Shown piece after piece: positions 1 to 7,200 of a DNA stretch of 20,055 nucleotides. The notes beneath the pieces are model-generated. The model was not told the DNA's origin. It was given only the letters and a program-made list of their open reading frames with translations, and did no database searches. Source of the DNA: Clostridiales bacterium (GTDB taxonomy: Bacteria; Bacillota; Clostridia; Oscillospirales; Oscillospiraceae); assembly GCA_019418625.1 (NCBI GenBank), contig DYBL01000030.1:1-20055 (forward strand), read 5' to 3'. Numbering within the stretch: the first letter of the stretch is position 1; every line of letters begins with the position of its first letter. The translations under genes and the position numbers were made by a program.

Positions 1-69
1 GACCAAGCGCAGAAAAAAGAAAAACCGCCCCTGATAATTGGGACGATTAAGGAGAAAGGGCGTGTATGA
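1..69 (+). CDS. C-terminal tail of an upstream gene (partial)
   Basis: The first frame is open from base 1 to a TGA at 67-69 and reads as a charged tail, beginning DQAQKKEKPP and ending IKEKGRV. The TGA overlaps the ATG of the next gene in an ATGA arrangement, which is typical of coupled genes in one operon and is the main reason to prefer this frame. A second frame also stays open to a TAA at 48-50, so the assignment is tentative. Too little is present to name a family. Confidence 0.4.
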   Translation, partial: DQAQKKEKPPLIIGTIKEKGRV

Positions 70-986
70 TGAAAAATTTATTTGAACAGTCCCGTTCCCA
101 TTGGGTGCGGTACGATCATTACGAGCTGAAAACAGCGGAAGATGGCAAGCGGTATATCACCTCCGGCAAGAGCGCAAAGCCGGATGTCTACAATCCGCTG
201 AAAGAGGTCCCCAACATTGTGCTGGATGCGCTGAATGTGGGGATGCTGATGATGGGGCGCAAGCCGGAAGCAGAAGTGGAAAAGGCGGTAATGGAGTTTA
301 TCACCCGGTACGGCCTGCTGGGGCTGATGACTGCCCTTCCCACCACACCGTCCTTTATGGACTATGAGGCGGTGTACCTGCCGAAAAACCACTTCATCAA
401 GGAAGAATCCATGGCGACAGACAAATACTTGTCCCTGTTTTACCCCTTTGACCAGCTGGATTTGGTGAAGAAAGGCATTGAATCCACATGGAATGTGTCC
501 GGTGACCGGACGATGGTTGCCCTGACCATGACTTTCATGGACGAGCCGATGGCGAAGAACATGAGCTTCCAGCGAGAGTATGCGGAACCCTACGACTGGG
601 TTGCCCAGCAGTTCAAGGACTGGGCCTTTACGCTGACCACAGCTATTTTGTACTACAATGACTATGATTCCATCGACGAGGATGCACGGGGGCTGTACCG
701 CAAGGCCATGGCCGCATTTGGTGGGATCGCCCCCAGCTACCACATCGAGCTGTTGGATAAGCCCACCATCTATTGGGATTTCCATTCGCTGCTGTTGGGC
801 ATCCAGATGATGTTCAGCTTCATGTTGGTGGACAGTGACCAGCCCCTGCGCCTGTGCAAGCACTGCCAGAAGGTGTTCCTGGGCAGCAGGTCCAACGCCG
901 CCTTTTGCAGTCCACGGTGCAAGAATCAGTACAATGTCTACAAGAGCCGGGGAAAGAACCGGACGGAGGGAGGTGACGAAGAATGA
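66..986 (+). CDS. Zinc-ribbon protein, DUF6076/CGNR-like
   Basis: A 306-residue soluble protein with no signal peptide or membrane segment. Its C-terminus carries a compact zinc-binding motif, C264-x2-C267-x13-C281-x3-C285, followed by a basic stretch (KNQYNVYKSRGK). This resembles the CGNR-type zinc ribbon and the DUF6076 proteins common on clostridial mobile elements; the rest of the protein is unfamiliar to me. A nucleic-acid-binding or regulatory role is inference from the zinc ribbon. AAGGAG at 50-55 and AAAGGG at 55-60 precede the start, and ATG 66 overlaps the stop of the upstream frame; ATG 69 is also possible. The stop overlaps the ATG of the following RhuM gene (ATGA at 983-986), so the two are probably translated together. 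Confidence 0.75.
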   Translation: MMKNLFEQSRSHWVRYDHYELKTAEDGKRYITSGKSAKPDVYNPLKEVPNIVLDALNVGMLMMGRKPEAEVEKAVMEFITRYGLLGLMTALPTTPSFMDYEAVYLPKNHFIKEESMATDKYLSLFYPFDQLDLVKKGIESTWNVSGDRTMVALTMTFMDEPMAKNMSFQREYAEPYDWVAQQFKDWAFTLTTAILYYNDYDSIDEDARGLYRKAMAAFGGIAPSYHIELLDKPTIYWDFHSLLLGIQMMFSFMLVDSDQPLRLCKHCQKVFLGSRSNAAFCSPRCKNQYNVYKSRGKNRTEGGDEE

Positions 987-2011
987 GTGAGGAACAGGGA
1001 CTGACCCCGTATGAAACCAGAGAAATTCTCTTTTACAAGACTGAAAACGGAGAGGTGCGGGTGGAAATCCTGCTCTTTCAGGAAAACCTCTGGTTGACGC
1101 AGGCAAAAATGGCAGAGCTGTTTGAGGTACAGAAAGCAGCCATTTCCAAGCATCTGAAAAACATTTTTGAATCCGGCGAACTGAACGAGGATTCAGTTGT
1201 TTCCAAAATGGAAACAACTGCGGCGGACGGGAAACGGTATCAGACCAACTATTATAATCTGGACGCCATTATCGCTGTGGGGTATCGTGTGAACTCCAAA
1301 AAGGCGACCATGTTCCGCATTTGGGCGAACCGGGTGTTGAAAGAGTTCATCATCAAAGGTTATGTGATGGATGACGCACGGCTGCGGGAGCCGGAGAACT
1401 TTTTCGGCAAGGATTATTTTGAGGAACAGCTGGAGCGTATCCGGGACATCCGGGCCAGCGAGAGAAGGTTCTACCAGAAAATCACGGACATCTATTCCCA
1501 GTGCAGCGCCGACTACGATGTGGAAAGCCCCATCACAAAGGAGTTTTTCGCCACGGTGCAGAACAAGCTCCACTATGCGGTCACCCATCATACCGCCGCC
1601 GAGATCGTATATGGCCGTGCCGACAGTACCAAGCCCAACATGGGGCTGACCACATGGAAAAACGCCCCCAAAGGCCGCATCCGCAAATCGGATGTCACCG
1701 TCGCTAAAAACTATCTGAACGAAACGGAAATGCGTAACCTGAACGAGATTGTCACCATGTACCTGGACTATGCGGAACGGCAGGCCCGCCGGGGAAATGT
1801 CATGTATATGGCCGATTGGGTCAAGCGACTTGACGCATTTTTACAGTTCAACGAGGAAGATATTCTGCATGATAAAGGCAAGGTGACCGCTGCCATTGCC
1901 AAAGCCTTTGCTGAGAAAGAGTTTGAAAAGTTCCGGGTATTGCAGGATCGGACCTATCAGAGCGACTTTGACCGGCTGGTTGCGGAAACTTCGGATGATC
2001 TGACAGAATAA
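983..2011 (+). CDS. RhuM family protein (copy 1)
   Basis: A 342-residue member of the RhuM family (PF13310), named after RhuM of Salmonella pathogenicity island 3; its biochemical function is not established. The N-terminal ~110 residues hold the family signature: LWLTQAKMAELFEV, AISKHLKNI, VVSKMETT and the stretch YNLDAIIAVGYRVNSKKAT, which looks like a winged-helix module. The C-terminal half (about 165-300) contains NKLHYAVTHHTAAE and MGLTTWKNAP. Length is normal for the family. The start has a strong GGAGG (966-974 region) and overlaps the previous stop. A second RhuM gene lies at 8943-9968 with the same colinear blocks; both sit beside mobile-element genes, so the family probably travels as accessory cargo or as a regulator. 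A hairpin terminator follows. Confidence 0.9.
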   Translation: MSEEQGLTPYETREILFYKTENGEVRVEILLFQENLWLTQAKMAELFEVQKAAISKHLKNIFESGELNEDSVVSKMETTAADGKRYQTNYYNLDAIIAVGYRVNSKKATMFRIWANRVLKEFIIKGYVMDDARLREPENFFGKDYFEEQLERIRDIRASERRFYQKITDIYSQCSADYDVESPITKEFFATVQNKLHYAVTHHTAAEIVYGRADSTKPNMGLTTWKNAPKGRIRKSDVTVAKNYLNETEMRNLNEIVTMYLDYAERQARRGNVMYMADWVKRLDAFLQFNEEDILHDKGKVTAAIAKAFAEKEFEKFRVLQDRTYQSDFDRLVAETSDDLTE

Positions 2012-2023
2012 CCATATATACAG

Positions 2024-2066
2024 AAAGCCCACGCCACCGGTCTCTTTCCGGCTGCGTGGGCTTTTT
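2024..2066 (+). terminator. Intrinsic terminator, probably bidirectional
   Basis: An 11-bp perfect stem, 2024-2034 paired with 2054-2064, is followed by a T run to 2066. It lies 12 bases after the RhuM stop. Read on the minus strand, the same stem lies just past the stop of the convergent DUF6809 gene, so it likely ends both transcripts. Confidence 0.85.
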
Positions 2067-2076
2067 CGGCCATCGC

Positions 2077-2352
2077 TTATTTCTTGTTTTGCAGCTGTTC
2101 ATGGGCTTCCTGCTGGACGATCAGCCCCGCCGAAAAGCCATACTTGAAATGGCTCTCACTTTCCTCGCACTGAGCGATAGCGTTCTGCGCCCGGAGTTCT
2201 TCCACCAGAGCATAGTCCTCTTTGCTGAGCCGCTGGGATAACTGCTCCATCAACGCCGCACAGGTTTGGATCGCCTTGCGGTATTCCGGGGATGTGGGAA
2301 CAACGGTTTCACAGGGATAAAACTCCCCGTTATACATGGCTTCCAAAATCAT
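2077..2352 (-). CDS. DUF6809-type small protein
   Basis: A 91-residue protein (begins MILEAMYNGEFYPCE) of the type annotated DUF6809, usually found next to TnpV or recombinase genes in clostridial transposons and conjugative elements. It is mostly helical and charged, with no membrane segment or known catalytic motif; function unknown. A strong GGGAGGG lies 6 bases before ATG 2352. The start is 13 bases beyond the stop of the shifted tnpV frame (2366-2368), so tnpV and this gene form one minus-strand operon. The minus-strand gene at 17428-17718 seems to be a distant relative, with the same small size and a similar C-terminal pattern (GF then L, A, E). Confidence 0.75.
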   Translation of the reverse strand: MILEAMYNGEFYPCETVVPTSPEYRKAIQTCAALMEQLSQRLSKEDYALVEELRAQNAIAQCEESESHFKYGFSAGLIVQQEAHEQLQNKK

Positions 2353-2365
2353 TGCGTTCCCTCCC

Positions 2366-2715
2366 TCAACAGTAGACCAACTCCGCCAGGACGATTTCCT
2401 CGGCCCTGTTGTGGATGGAGTTCATGGAGCGCACCCATGCCATTTGGTCGGCAGCTTTCAGGGCTTCTGTGACGCCCTCTTGCTGCATCATGGTTTTTTG
2501 ATAATTTCCAGCCGCTCCCGGCAGGCGGTGTCGATTTCCTCCAAATGGGGAAACAGCTTTTCAGTGACAATAAGATCGGTATACAGAATGGGCCGGTGTT
2601 CTTTTAAGTAGGCACGGCGCAACCGGCCATATTTCCCGATATGATACTCTTTGGTGTCCGATAACACAAGATCGGGGATGAAATAGTCGCCGCATTGGGT
2701 ATAAGTCAGTTCCAT
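2366..2715 (-). pseudogene. tnpV: TnpV-like protein split by a -1 frameshift
   Basis: The first frame (2488-2715) encodes MELTYTQCGDYFIPDL and IGKYGRLRRAYLKEHRP, the hallmark N-terminus of TnpV of Tn4451-family elements, but stops after only 75 residues. The usual TnpV C-terminus is present in the next frame: after the A6 run (minus strand, T6 at 2494-2499) the reading MMQQEGVTEALKAAD, MAWVRSMNSI and AEEIVLAELVYC continues to a TGA at 2366-2368. Joining the frames with a -1 shift restores a protein of about 116 residues, the expected family size. The cause could be a one-base loss from an A7 run, a sequencing error, or genuine slippage. Function of TnpV is unknown. AAAGGAGC precedes the ATG. 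Confidence 0.8.
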
Positions 2716-2743
2716 ACAAAGCTCCTTTCGTGGGAATGTGATT

Positions 2744-2790
2744 GACAGTTATGGTAGGTTTGAGGGCATCCCTCCTTTATCATAACTGTC
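2744..2790. repeat. Perfect 10-bp inverted repeat, 47-bp hairpin
   Basis: GACAGTTATG (2744-2753) pairs perfectly with CATAACTGTC (2781-2790). A nested GAGGG/CCCTC stem lies inside at 2762-2774. On + it is followed by TTTT. It sits upstream of tnpV, between the gene and the recombinase remnant. It could be a terminator, a leader hairpin or a recombination-related site. Confidence 0.7.
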
Positions 2791-2818
2791 TTTTCATTCG
2801 CCACAAATGAGCCGCCAG

Positions 2819-2953
2819 TCATGATGTAATGTTTTTTGGTGTATTCCACCCTCTATACATTACATCATGGTTGGAGATGGAATTGCTCTCGCCCTGTAAC
2901 TCATCGTCGCGGCTCAAACGCTCGTACAGAGGGGTGATTTTTTCGTTTCTCAT
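2819..2953 (-). pseudogene. N-terminal remnant of a TnpX-like serine recombinase
   Basis: From ATG 2953, preceded by GGGAGG at ideal spacing, the frame reads MRNEKITPLYERLSRDDE followed by LQGESNSISN. This is the start of the catalytic domain of Tn4451 TnpX-type large serine recombinases (Y-x-R-x-S-x-DD, with Ser14 as the nucleophile position). Family similarity stops at about residue 28-29, and the frame ends at TGA 2819-2821 after 44 codons, against more than 500 in intact TnpX. The break coincides with the right arm of the palindrome at 2820-2869. The rest of the catalytic domain, the zinc ribbon and the coiled coil are missing, so this cannot be active. It marks the end of a decayed element that includes the genes at 66-2715. 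Confidence 0.8.
2820..2869. repeat. Perfect 12-bp inverted repeat at the recombinase break
   Basis: CATGATGTAATG (2820-2831) pairs with CATTACATCATG (2858-2869) around a 26-base loop. The right arm falls where recognisable TnpX coding ends, so the palindrome probably lies at a deletion or insertion breakpoint. Confidence 0.75.
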
Positions 2954-2975
2954 GGCTGTACCTCCCGAAATGAAA

Positions 2976-3039
2976 ATGCTCTAAGTGACTGCTTCATCAA
3001 CCATGACAAAAACCATGATTAAGAAGTCACTTAGAGCAT
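2976..3039. repeat. Perfect 15-bp inverted repeat, 64-bp hairpin
   Basis: ATGCTCTAAGTGACT (2976-2990) pairs with AGTCACTTAGAGCAT (3025-3039). The loop holds two copies of ACCATGA. On the minus strand the stem is followed by TTTTCATTTC, so it could terminate transcripts from the CobW operon before they enter the recombinase remnant. It also lies directly upstream of that remnant's ribosome binding site, where an element end would be expected. Confidence 0.75.
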
Positions 3040-3085
3040 ACATCTCCGGAGACCCGGGGGTGCTTTTTTGATTCCATTTTGTAGC

Positions 3086-3107
3086 ATCCGGCAGAAATAT
3101 GCCGGAT
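3086..3107 (-). terminator. Hairpin after the CobW operon
   Basis: An 8-bp perfect stem, ATCCGGCA/TGCCGGAT with a 6-base loop, lies four bases past the stop of the last CobW gene. There is no clear T run directly after it on the minus strand, so termination may also depend on the longer hairpin at 2976-3039. Confidence 0.5.
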
Positions 3108-3111
3108 CGTA

Positions 3112-4041
3112 TCAGAACGTGACCACTTCCTGGGCAGGCTTGCGGCAAGGCGCGATGGACAATACGTTCATCACCGGCCCCTTTCCCTTGTAGGCCTTGT
3201 GGTCCTCCACAGCCATGCGGGCCGTGACTTCGATCCAGTCCCGGTTTTCGTACTGGTCCAGGGTGTCGCCCTTGGCGATGAGCCCCAGGAACTGCACATC
3301 GTTTTCGCAGCACACCATGGCAAAGCGGCCCGGGCAGTGGATGCCGGGGTACTTCTTGGAGTGGCACATGATGAGCTTCATATGCACCAGCTTGCCGTCG
3401 TAGCGGTCCGGGTGGTCCATCACATCCACATACCACACGCCGAAATCGTCGTCGGGGATGTCGATGACCTCCTGGTCGAGGTCGAAGGGGCACTCCTCGC
3501 CGGTGAGGTAATCCTCGCTGGTGCCGTCCTCCATCTCCAGGTAAATATCCGCCCGGCGGTTCACCATCCGCAGGTTCCGCTTGCGCAGGGCGTCCCGCAG
3601 CTCCGGCGTGCAGCGGTTGAACACCAGCATGTCCGCGTTGGTGATCTTCTCCATCATCAGCTGGCCCATGTTCTTGGCGTACATCTCGAAGGTGGACGCC
3701 TGGACGAAGGTCATGATCTGATAGAGCACCCAGTTGGCCGGCAGCACTTCTCTGTAAAGCCGTTCCATTTGCCACATGCCGTTGTACTCAATGAGCACCT
3801 GCTTGGGCCGGTACTTCTTTTCCAGCTCCTTAAGGTAGGAGCACTTGAGGTCTTCCTCATCCTCAATGGTCACCACGGTCACATTGTCCAGGGCGCCTTT
3901 CTCGTACTCCTCCTCGCCCTCCTCGCAGCAAAGGAGCAGCGTCTTGTCCTCCCGGGCAAAGCCGTCTTCCAGGATGCCGTTGATAAAGTTGGTCTTGCCG
4001 CCGTCCAGAAAGCCGGCGACCAGGTAAACAGGAATATCCAT
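3112..4041 (-). CDS. COG0523/CobW-type GTPase with DUF1980-like C-terminus
   Basis: A 309-residue cytosolic protein. The P-loop is GFLDGGKT at residues 10-17; VLIEYNGMW fills the place of the usual IExSG switch motif, and there is no CxCC motif, so this is a divergent branch. The C-terminal part (about 185-309) contains GRFAMVCCENDV, GLIAKGD and DWIEVTARM, which match the pattern of DUF1980/TIGR03943 proteins (YcgQ-like), a family found with zinc-linked CobW proteins. The likely role is metal handling, perhaps zinc, together with the preceding gene, whose stop is 22 bases upstream. AAAGGAAC precedes the ATG. The GTPase call is well supported; the metal and the client are inference. Confidence 0.8.
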   Translation of the reverse strand: MDIPVYLVAGFLDGGKTNFINGILEDGFAREDKTLLLCCEEGEEEYEKGALDNVTVVTIEDEEDLKCSYLKELEKKYRPKQVLIEYNGMWQMERLYREVLPANWVLYQIMTFVQASTFEMYAKNMGQLMMEKITNADMLVFNRCTPELRDALRKRNLRMVNRRADIYLEMEDGTSEDYLTGEECPFDLDQEVIDIPDDDFGVWYVDVMDHPDRYDGKLVHMKLIMCHSKKYPGIHCPGRFAMVCCENDVQFLGLIAKGDTLDQYENRDWIEVTARMAVEDHKAYKGKGPVMNVLSIAPCRKPAQEVVTF

Positions 4042-4063
4042 ATGGGCGTTGTTCCTTTCCCGT

Positions 4064-5221
4064 TTACAGGCCGAACAGGGTCTTCAGCTTGCCCTCGTCC
4101 AGCTCTGCGCCGATGACGCACAGGCGGCCCGTGTAGTCCGCCTTGCCGGTCCGCAGGTCGTGCTCCTCGGGCACATAGTCGAACTCCAGCCAGCCCTCGG
4201 CACCGTTTACGATGCCCTTGGCGCGCAGGATCTTGCCGTAGGCGCCGCTGTCCAGCTCCGTGAGGATCTTCTCCAGCTCGGCGCGGGCAAACTGCCGGGG
4301 CGTCTCGGCGCCCCAGGAGGTGAACACCTCGTCGGCGTGGTGGTGATGGTGGTGGCAGGAGCAGTTGGGATCGTCGCACTCATGATCATGGTCGTGATGA
4401 TGTTCATGGTCATGGTCGTGATCGTGGTGATGCTCATGGTCATGGTCGTGATCATCGTGGTCATGATGGTGGCAGGCACAGTCGGGATCGTCGCACTCGT
4501 GGTCATGATCATGATGATGCTCATGCTCGTGCTCATGCTCATGGTCGTGATCGTGGTGGGCGTGCTCCGCCTCCTCCGCCTCATGCTCCGCGCGCATCTT
4601 TGCAAGCAGCTCCTCTTCCAGGGAGACCTTCTCCATGGCGGAGAGGATGACCTGGCCGGACAGGGCGTCCCAGGGGGTGGTGAGGATGGCGGCGGAGGGG
4701 TTCTTTTCCCGCAGCATGGCCACGGCGGCCTCCAGCTTCTCCTGGGTGAGCTTCTGGGTCCGGGAGAGGATAATGGCGCCGGCGGATTCGATCTGGTTGT
4801 TGTAGAACTCGCCGAAGTTCTTCATGTAGACCTTCACCTTGGTGGCGTCGGCCACGGTGACAAAGCTGTTGAGGGCCATGGTGGGCACATCCGCCACGGT
4901 GTTCTGCACAGCCACGATCACGTCGCTGAGCTTGCCCACGCCGGAGGGCTCAATGAGGATGCGGTCGGGATGGAACTGCTCCTCCACCTCCCGCAGGGCC
5001 TTGCCGAAGTCGCCCACCAAAGAGCAGCAGATGCAGCCGGAGGACATCTCGGAGATCTCCACGCCGGAGTCCTTCAAAAAGCCGCCGTCGATGCTGATCT
5101 CGCCGAACTCATTCTCGATGAGCACCAGCTTCTCACCCTGGAATGCCTCAGCCAGGAGCTTTTTGATGAGCGTGGTCTTTCCGGCGCCCAAAAAGCCGGA
5201 GATAATGTCGATTTTCGTCAT
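4064..5221 (-). CDS. COG0523/CobW-family metallochaperone GTPase with His/Cys-rich loop
   Basis: A 385-residue protein from the chosen ATG 5221. The order is P-loop GFLGAGKTT (9-17), the metal-binding CxCC motif SGCICC (61-66), the IEPSG switch, and a CobW_C domain in the last ~75 residues. The usual NKxD base-specificity motif reads SRTQ. Between the GTPase and CobW_C parts (about 230-300) is a striking linker with more than 30 His among Asp/Glu and two Cys-containing blocks, ECDDPDCAC and ECDDPNCSC. COG0523 proteins act in zinc, cobalt or nickel delivery, and such a linker should bind several metal ions. ATG 5251 is in frame but falls at the predicted transcription start and adds ten residues absent from the usual MTKIDIISGF start; AAAGGAC supports 5221. 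Confidence 0.9.
   Translation of the reverse strand: MTKIDIISGFLGAGKTTLIKKLLAEAFQGEKLVLIENEFGEISIDGGFLKDSGVEISEMSSGCICCSLVGDFGKALREVEEQFHPDRILIEPSGVGKLSDVIVAVQNTVADVPTMALNSFVTVADATKVKVYMKNFGEFYNNQIESAGAIILSRTQKLTQEKLEAAVAMLREKNPSAAILTTPWDALSGQVILSAMEKVSLEEELLAKMRAEHEAEEAEHAHHDHDHEHEHEHEHHHDHDHECDDPDCACHHHDHDDHDHDHEHHHDHDHDHEHHHDHDHECDDPNCSCHHHHHHADEVFTSWGAETPRQFARAELEKILTELDSGAYGKILRAKGIVNGAEGWLEFDYVPEEHDLRTGKADYTGRLCVIGAELDEGKLKTLFGL
4330..4562 (-). repeat. Duplicated His/Asp codon tract
   Basis: Within the CobW gene the DNA is almost wholly CAT/CAC and GAT/GAC/GAG codons (minus strand). Two similar ~100-base blocks can be seen, each ending in the ECDDP-type segment. Such tracts are prone to expansion or contraction, so length may vary between strains. 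Confidence 0.75.
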
Positions 5222-5258
5222 GGTATCAAGTCCTTTGCTCATAATTTTCAACGACCTT

Positions 5259-5286
5259 ATCTTATCATCAAATCCGGAAAATGCAA
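5259..5286 (-). promoter_or_regulatory. Predicted promoter for the CobW pair
   Basis: On the minus strand TTGCAT (5286-5281) and TAAGAT (5264-5259) are separated by 16 bases. Transcription would begin near 5252, which supports ATG 5221 as the start of the first CobW gene. I see no clear Zur-type operator. Confidence 0.5.
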
Positions 5287-5302
5287 CCGCATCCCAAAAA
5301 AT

Positions 5303-6640
5303 TCACAGTTTTTTCCGCTTTCTCACCGCCGGTTCAAACGCTTCCATCTCCCGCGCCGCCGTGGCCGAAAGCGCCAGCAGACACAAAAGGTTCGGCACCG
5401 CCATGAGGGCGTTGCAGATATCCGACAGGGCGAACACCGTCTCCAGGCGGCTCACCGCCCCCACGAATGCCGCCAGGGCAAAGGCCCGGCGGTAAAGCAT
5501 CCTGCCCCGCCCGTCGGTGAGGTAGACCAGCGCCGTCTCTCCCTGGTAGGCCCAGCCCAGCACGGAGGAAAAAGAAAAGAGGGCCACGCACACCGCCACC
5601 AACGCCCCGCCCCAGCGGCCCAGCACGCTCTCAAAGGCCAGGATGGTCAGCGCAGCGCCGTCGGCGCCATTCGCCGTTTCCAGTACGCCGGAGCAGCAGA
5701 TGGCAAGCCCCGTCACCGTGCACACCACGCAGGTATCGAAAAACGCCCCCACCATGTTGATGTAGCCGTGGAGAGCCGGGCAGTCCCCGTCCGCCGCCGC
5801 GGCGGCGATGGCAGCCGAGCCCATGCCCGCCTCATTGGAAAAGATGCCCCGGGCCACTCCGTAGCGCATGGCGGCACCCGCCGCGCCGCCCAGCACCGCC
5901 TCCGGCCCCAAGGCCTGGGCGAACATCTGCCCCACGGCGGCAGGGAGCGCCTGCCAGTGCCCGATGATCACCGCCCCGGCCCCTCCCAGATATCCCAGGG
6001 CCATCAGCGGCACCAGAAAGCCGGATACCCCGGCGATGCGGCCGATGCCGCCCCGGATCACCGCCAGCGTGGCAAGCCCCGCCGCGGCCGCCGTGACCCA
6101 CGGCGGCACGGAAAACGCCGCTTCCAGGGCCGTGGCCATGGCGTTGGTCTGGGCCATATTGCCCATGCCGAAGGAGGCCCCCACAGCGAAAAGCGCGAAC
6201 GCGCCGCCCATGGCCCGCCCCAACAGGCGAGGCCGCACTCCCCGGGCCATGACCACCATGGGCCCGCCGCTGCGCTCTCCCCTGCGGCGAAAACGCACCG
6301 CCAGGGCGCACTCGGAAAATTTGGCCGCAAGGCCGAAGAGGGCGGAGATCTCCATCCACACCAGTGCGCCGGGTCCGCCCGCCGTCAGCGCCGTGGCAAC
6401 GCCCACAATGTTCCCGGTGCCCAGGGTGGAGGCCAGCGCCGTCATGAGCGCTGCCAGAGGAGAGATGCCGCCGTCGCTGTGCCGCACACCGGGACTCAAA
6501 AGCAGGGCGCAGGCCCCCGGCAGGTTCCGCCAGGTGCCAAAGCCCGTGCGCACCGTGAGAAACATGCCCGTTCCCAGCAGCAGCGCCAAAAGCGGCGCTC
6601 CCCAGAGCTTGGCACTGAGGGCCGTGAGAGATTCCGTCAT
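5303..6640 (-). CDS. Sodium:alanine symporter (AGCS family)
   Basis: A 445-residue integral membrane transporter of the AGCS family, which imports alanine or glycine with sodium. The family's signatures are clear: STLGTGNIVGVATAL near residue 91, GGPGALVWMEISALFG, and the hallmark ARGIFSNEAGMGSAAIA around 265-280. Hydrophobic segments alternate along the whole length, in keeping with about ten transmembrane helices. Length is normal to slightly short. A strong AAGGAGG sits 6 bases before ATG 6640. A terminator separates it from the spoVT fragment upstream, so it is probably an independent gene, although I could not find a convincing promoter in the 63 bases between. It appears to be chromosomal. 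Confidence 0.92.
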   Translation of the reverse strand: MTESLTALSAKLWGAPLLALLLGTGMFLTVRTGFGTWRNLPGACALLLSPGVRHSDGGISPLAALMTALASTLGTGNIVGVATALTAGGPGALVWMEISALFGLAAKFSECALAVRFRRRGERSGGPMVVMARGVRPRLLGRAMGGAFALFAVGASFGMGNMAQTNAMATALEAAFSVPPWVTAAAAGLATLAVIRGGIGRIAGVSGFLVPLMALGYLGGAGAVIIGHWQALPAAVGQMFAQALGPEAVLGGAAGAAMRYGVARGIFSNEAGMGSAAIAAAAADGDCPALHGYINMVGAFFDTCVVCTVTGLAICCSGVLETANGADGAALTILAFESVLGRWGGALVAVCVALFSFSSVLGWAYQGETALVYLTDGRGRMLYRRAFALAAFVGAVSRLETVFALSDICNALMAVPNLLCLLALSATAAREMEAFEPAVRKRKKL

Positions 6641-6702
6641 GGGACGCCTCCTTGTTTCATGCTGCTATCAGCATACGCCCAAGGCTGCCTGTCCCATGAT
6701 GG

Positions 6703-6733
6703 AAAAGCCGGACGCCTGGGGCGTCCGGCTTTT
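6703..6733 (-). terminator. Strong bidirectional terminator
   Basis: A 14-bp perfect stem (6703-6716 with 6720-6733) has a 3-base loop and carries A4 and T4 ends, so it works on either strand. It lies 12 bases after the stop of the recombinase-SpoVT frame and probably was the original spoVT terminator. Confidence 0.9.
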
Positions 6734-6744
6734 GTTCCAACGAT

Positions 6745-7200
6745 TCAGCTTTCCATGTGGCGGCCCAGGAAGGCGGCAATGGTCTGGGCCAGCTTGTACT
6801 CCGGCTCCTCTGCCGGTGCGGCGCCCTCGCCGCCCACAAACAGCACCAAACCCAGCAGGTCGCCCTCCGCCAGAATGGGCGCGGCCACCCGCACCCGGAG
6901 AGGGTCGCCGCTGTCTGTCACGGCCACCTCCTCATCCTGGGCCTCACGCCGGTAGATCTTGCGGCCTTCCATGATCCGCTCCAGCTCCGGGGAGATCCGC
7001 TTTCCCAAAAGCTCCCGCTTGCTGCCGCCGGCCACGGCGATGATGGTGTCCCGGTCCGTGACGGCGCAGATCTCGCCGGTGGAACGGCTCATGGTCTCGC
7101 ACAGCTCCACGGCAAAATCCTCCACCCCGCCCAGCAGGGAGTATTTTTTAAAAATCACCTCGCCGTCCCGGCTGGTGTAGATCTCCAGCGGATCGCCGTC
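6745..7200 (-). pseudogene. spoVT: 3' fragment of spoVT (sporulation regulator V T)
   Basis: This part of the recombinase frame encodes the GAF-like half of SpoVT, the forespore regulator of late sporulation genes and spore dormancy. The N-terminal ~30 residues, which form the swapped-hairpin AbrB fold, are absent here and not found elsewhere in the window. In the present arrangement SpoVT should not bind DNA. The stop and terminator are intact and the coding sequence shows no decay, which fits a recent or reversible interruption. Confidence 0.85.

Larger units (their letters stand above)
1..3039. mobile_element. Decayed end of a Tn4451-like element
   Basis: The region groups several genes that typically travel together on clostridial transposons and conjugative elements: a zinc-ribbon protein, RhuM, a DUF6809 protein, TnpV and a truncated TnpX-like recombinase. 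The boundary with ordinary chromosome is placed near 3039 because the next gene (ending at 3112) belongs to a conserved housekeeping-type operon. The left end lies outside the window. The broken recombinase and shifted TnpV suggest it can no longer move by itself. Confidence 0.65.

Noticed and set aside
2981..3775. Minus-strand open frame of 264 codons overlapping the second CobW gene
   Set aside because: Pro/Gly/His/Arg-rich shadow in another frame; the CobW frame has a P-loop and other family motifs.
4330..4562. Repeat tract first suspected to be a CRISPR-like or satellite array
   Set aside because: It is fully explained as His/Asp/Glu codons of a metal-binding linker; there are no regular spacers.
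5222..5251. Upstream ATG at 5251 for the first CobW gene
   Set aside because: The extra ten residues are not family-like, and the predicted promoter places the transcription start almost on this codon.
4049..6955. Plus-strand open frame of 968 codons opposite the CobW and AGCS genes
   Set aside because: Composition is low-complexity (Val/Met/His runs, then Arg/Pro/His-rich) and it mirrors well-supported minus-strand genes with family motifs and ribosome binding sites. GC-rich antisense DNA gives long open frames by chance.
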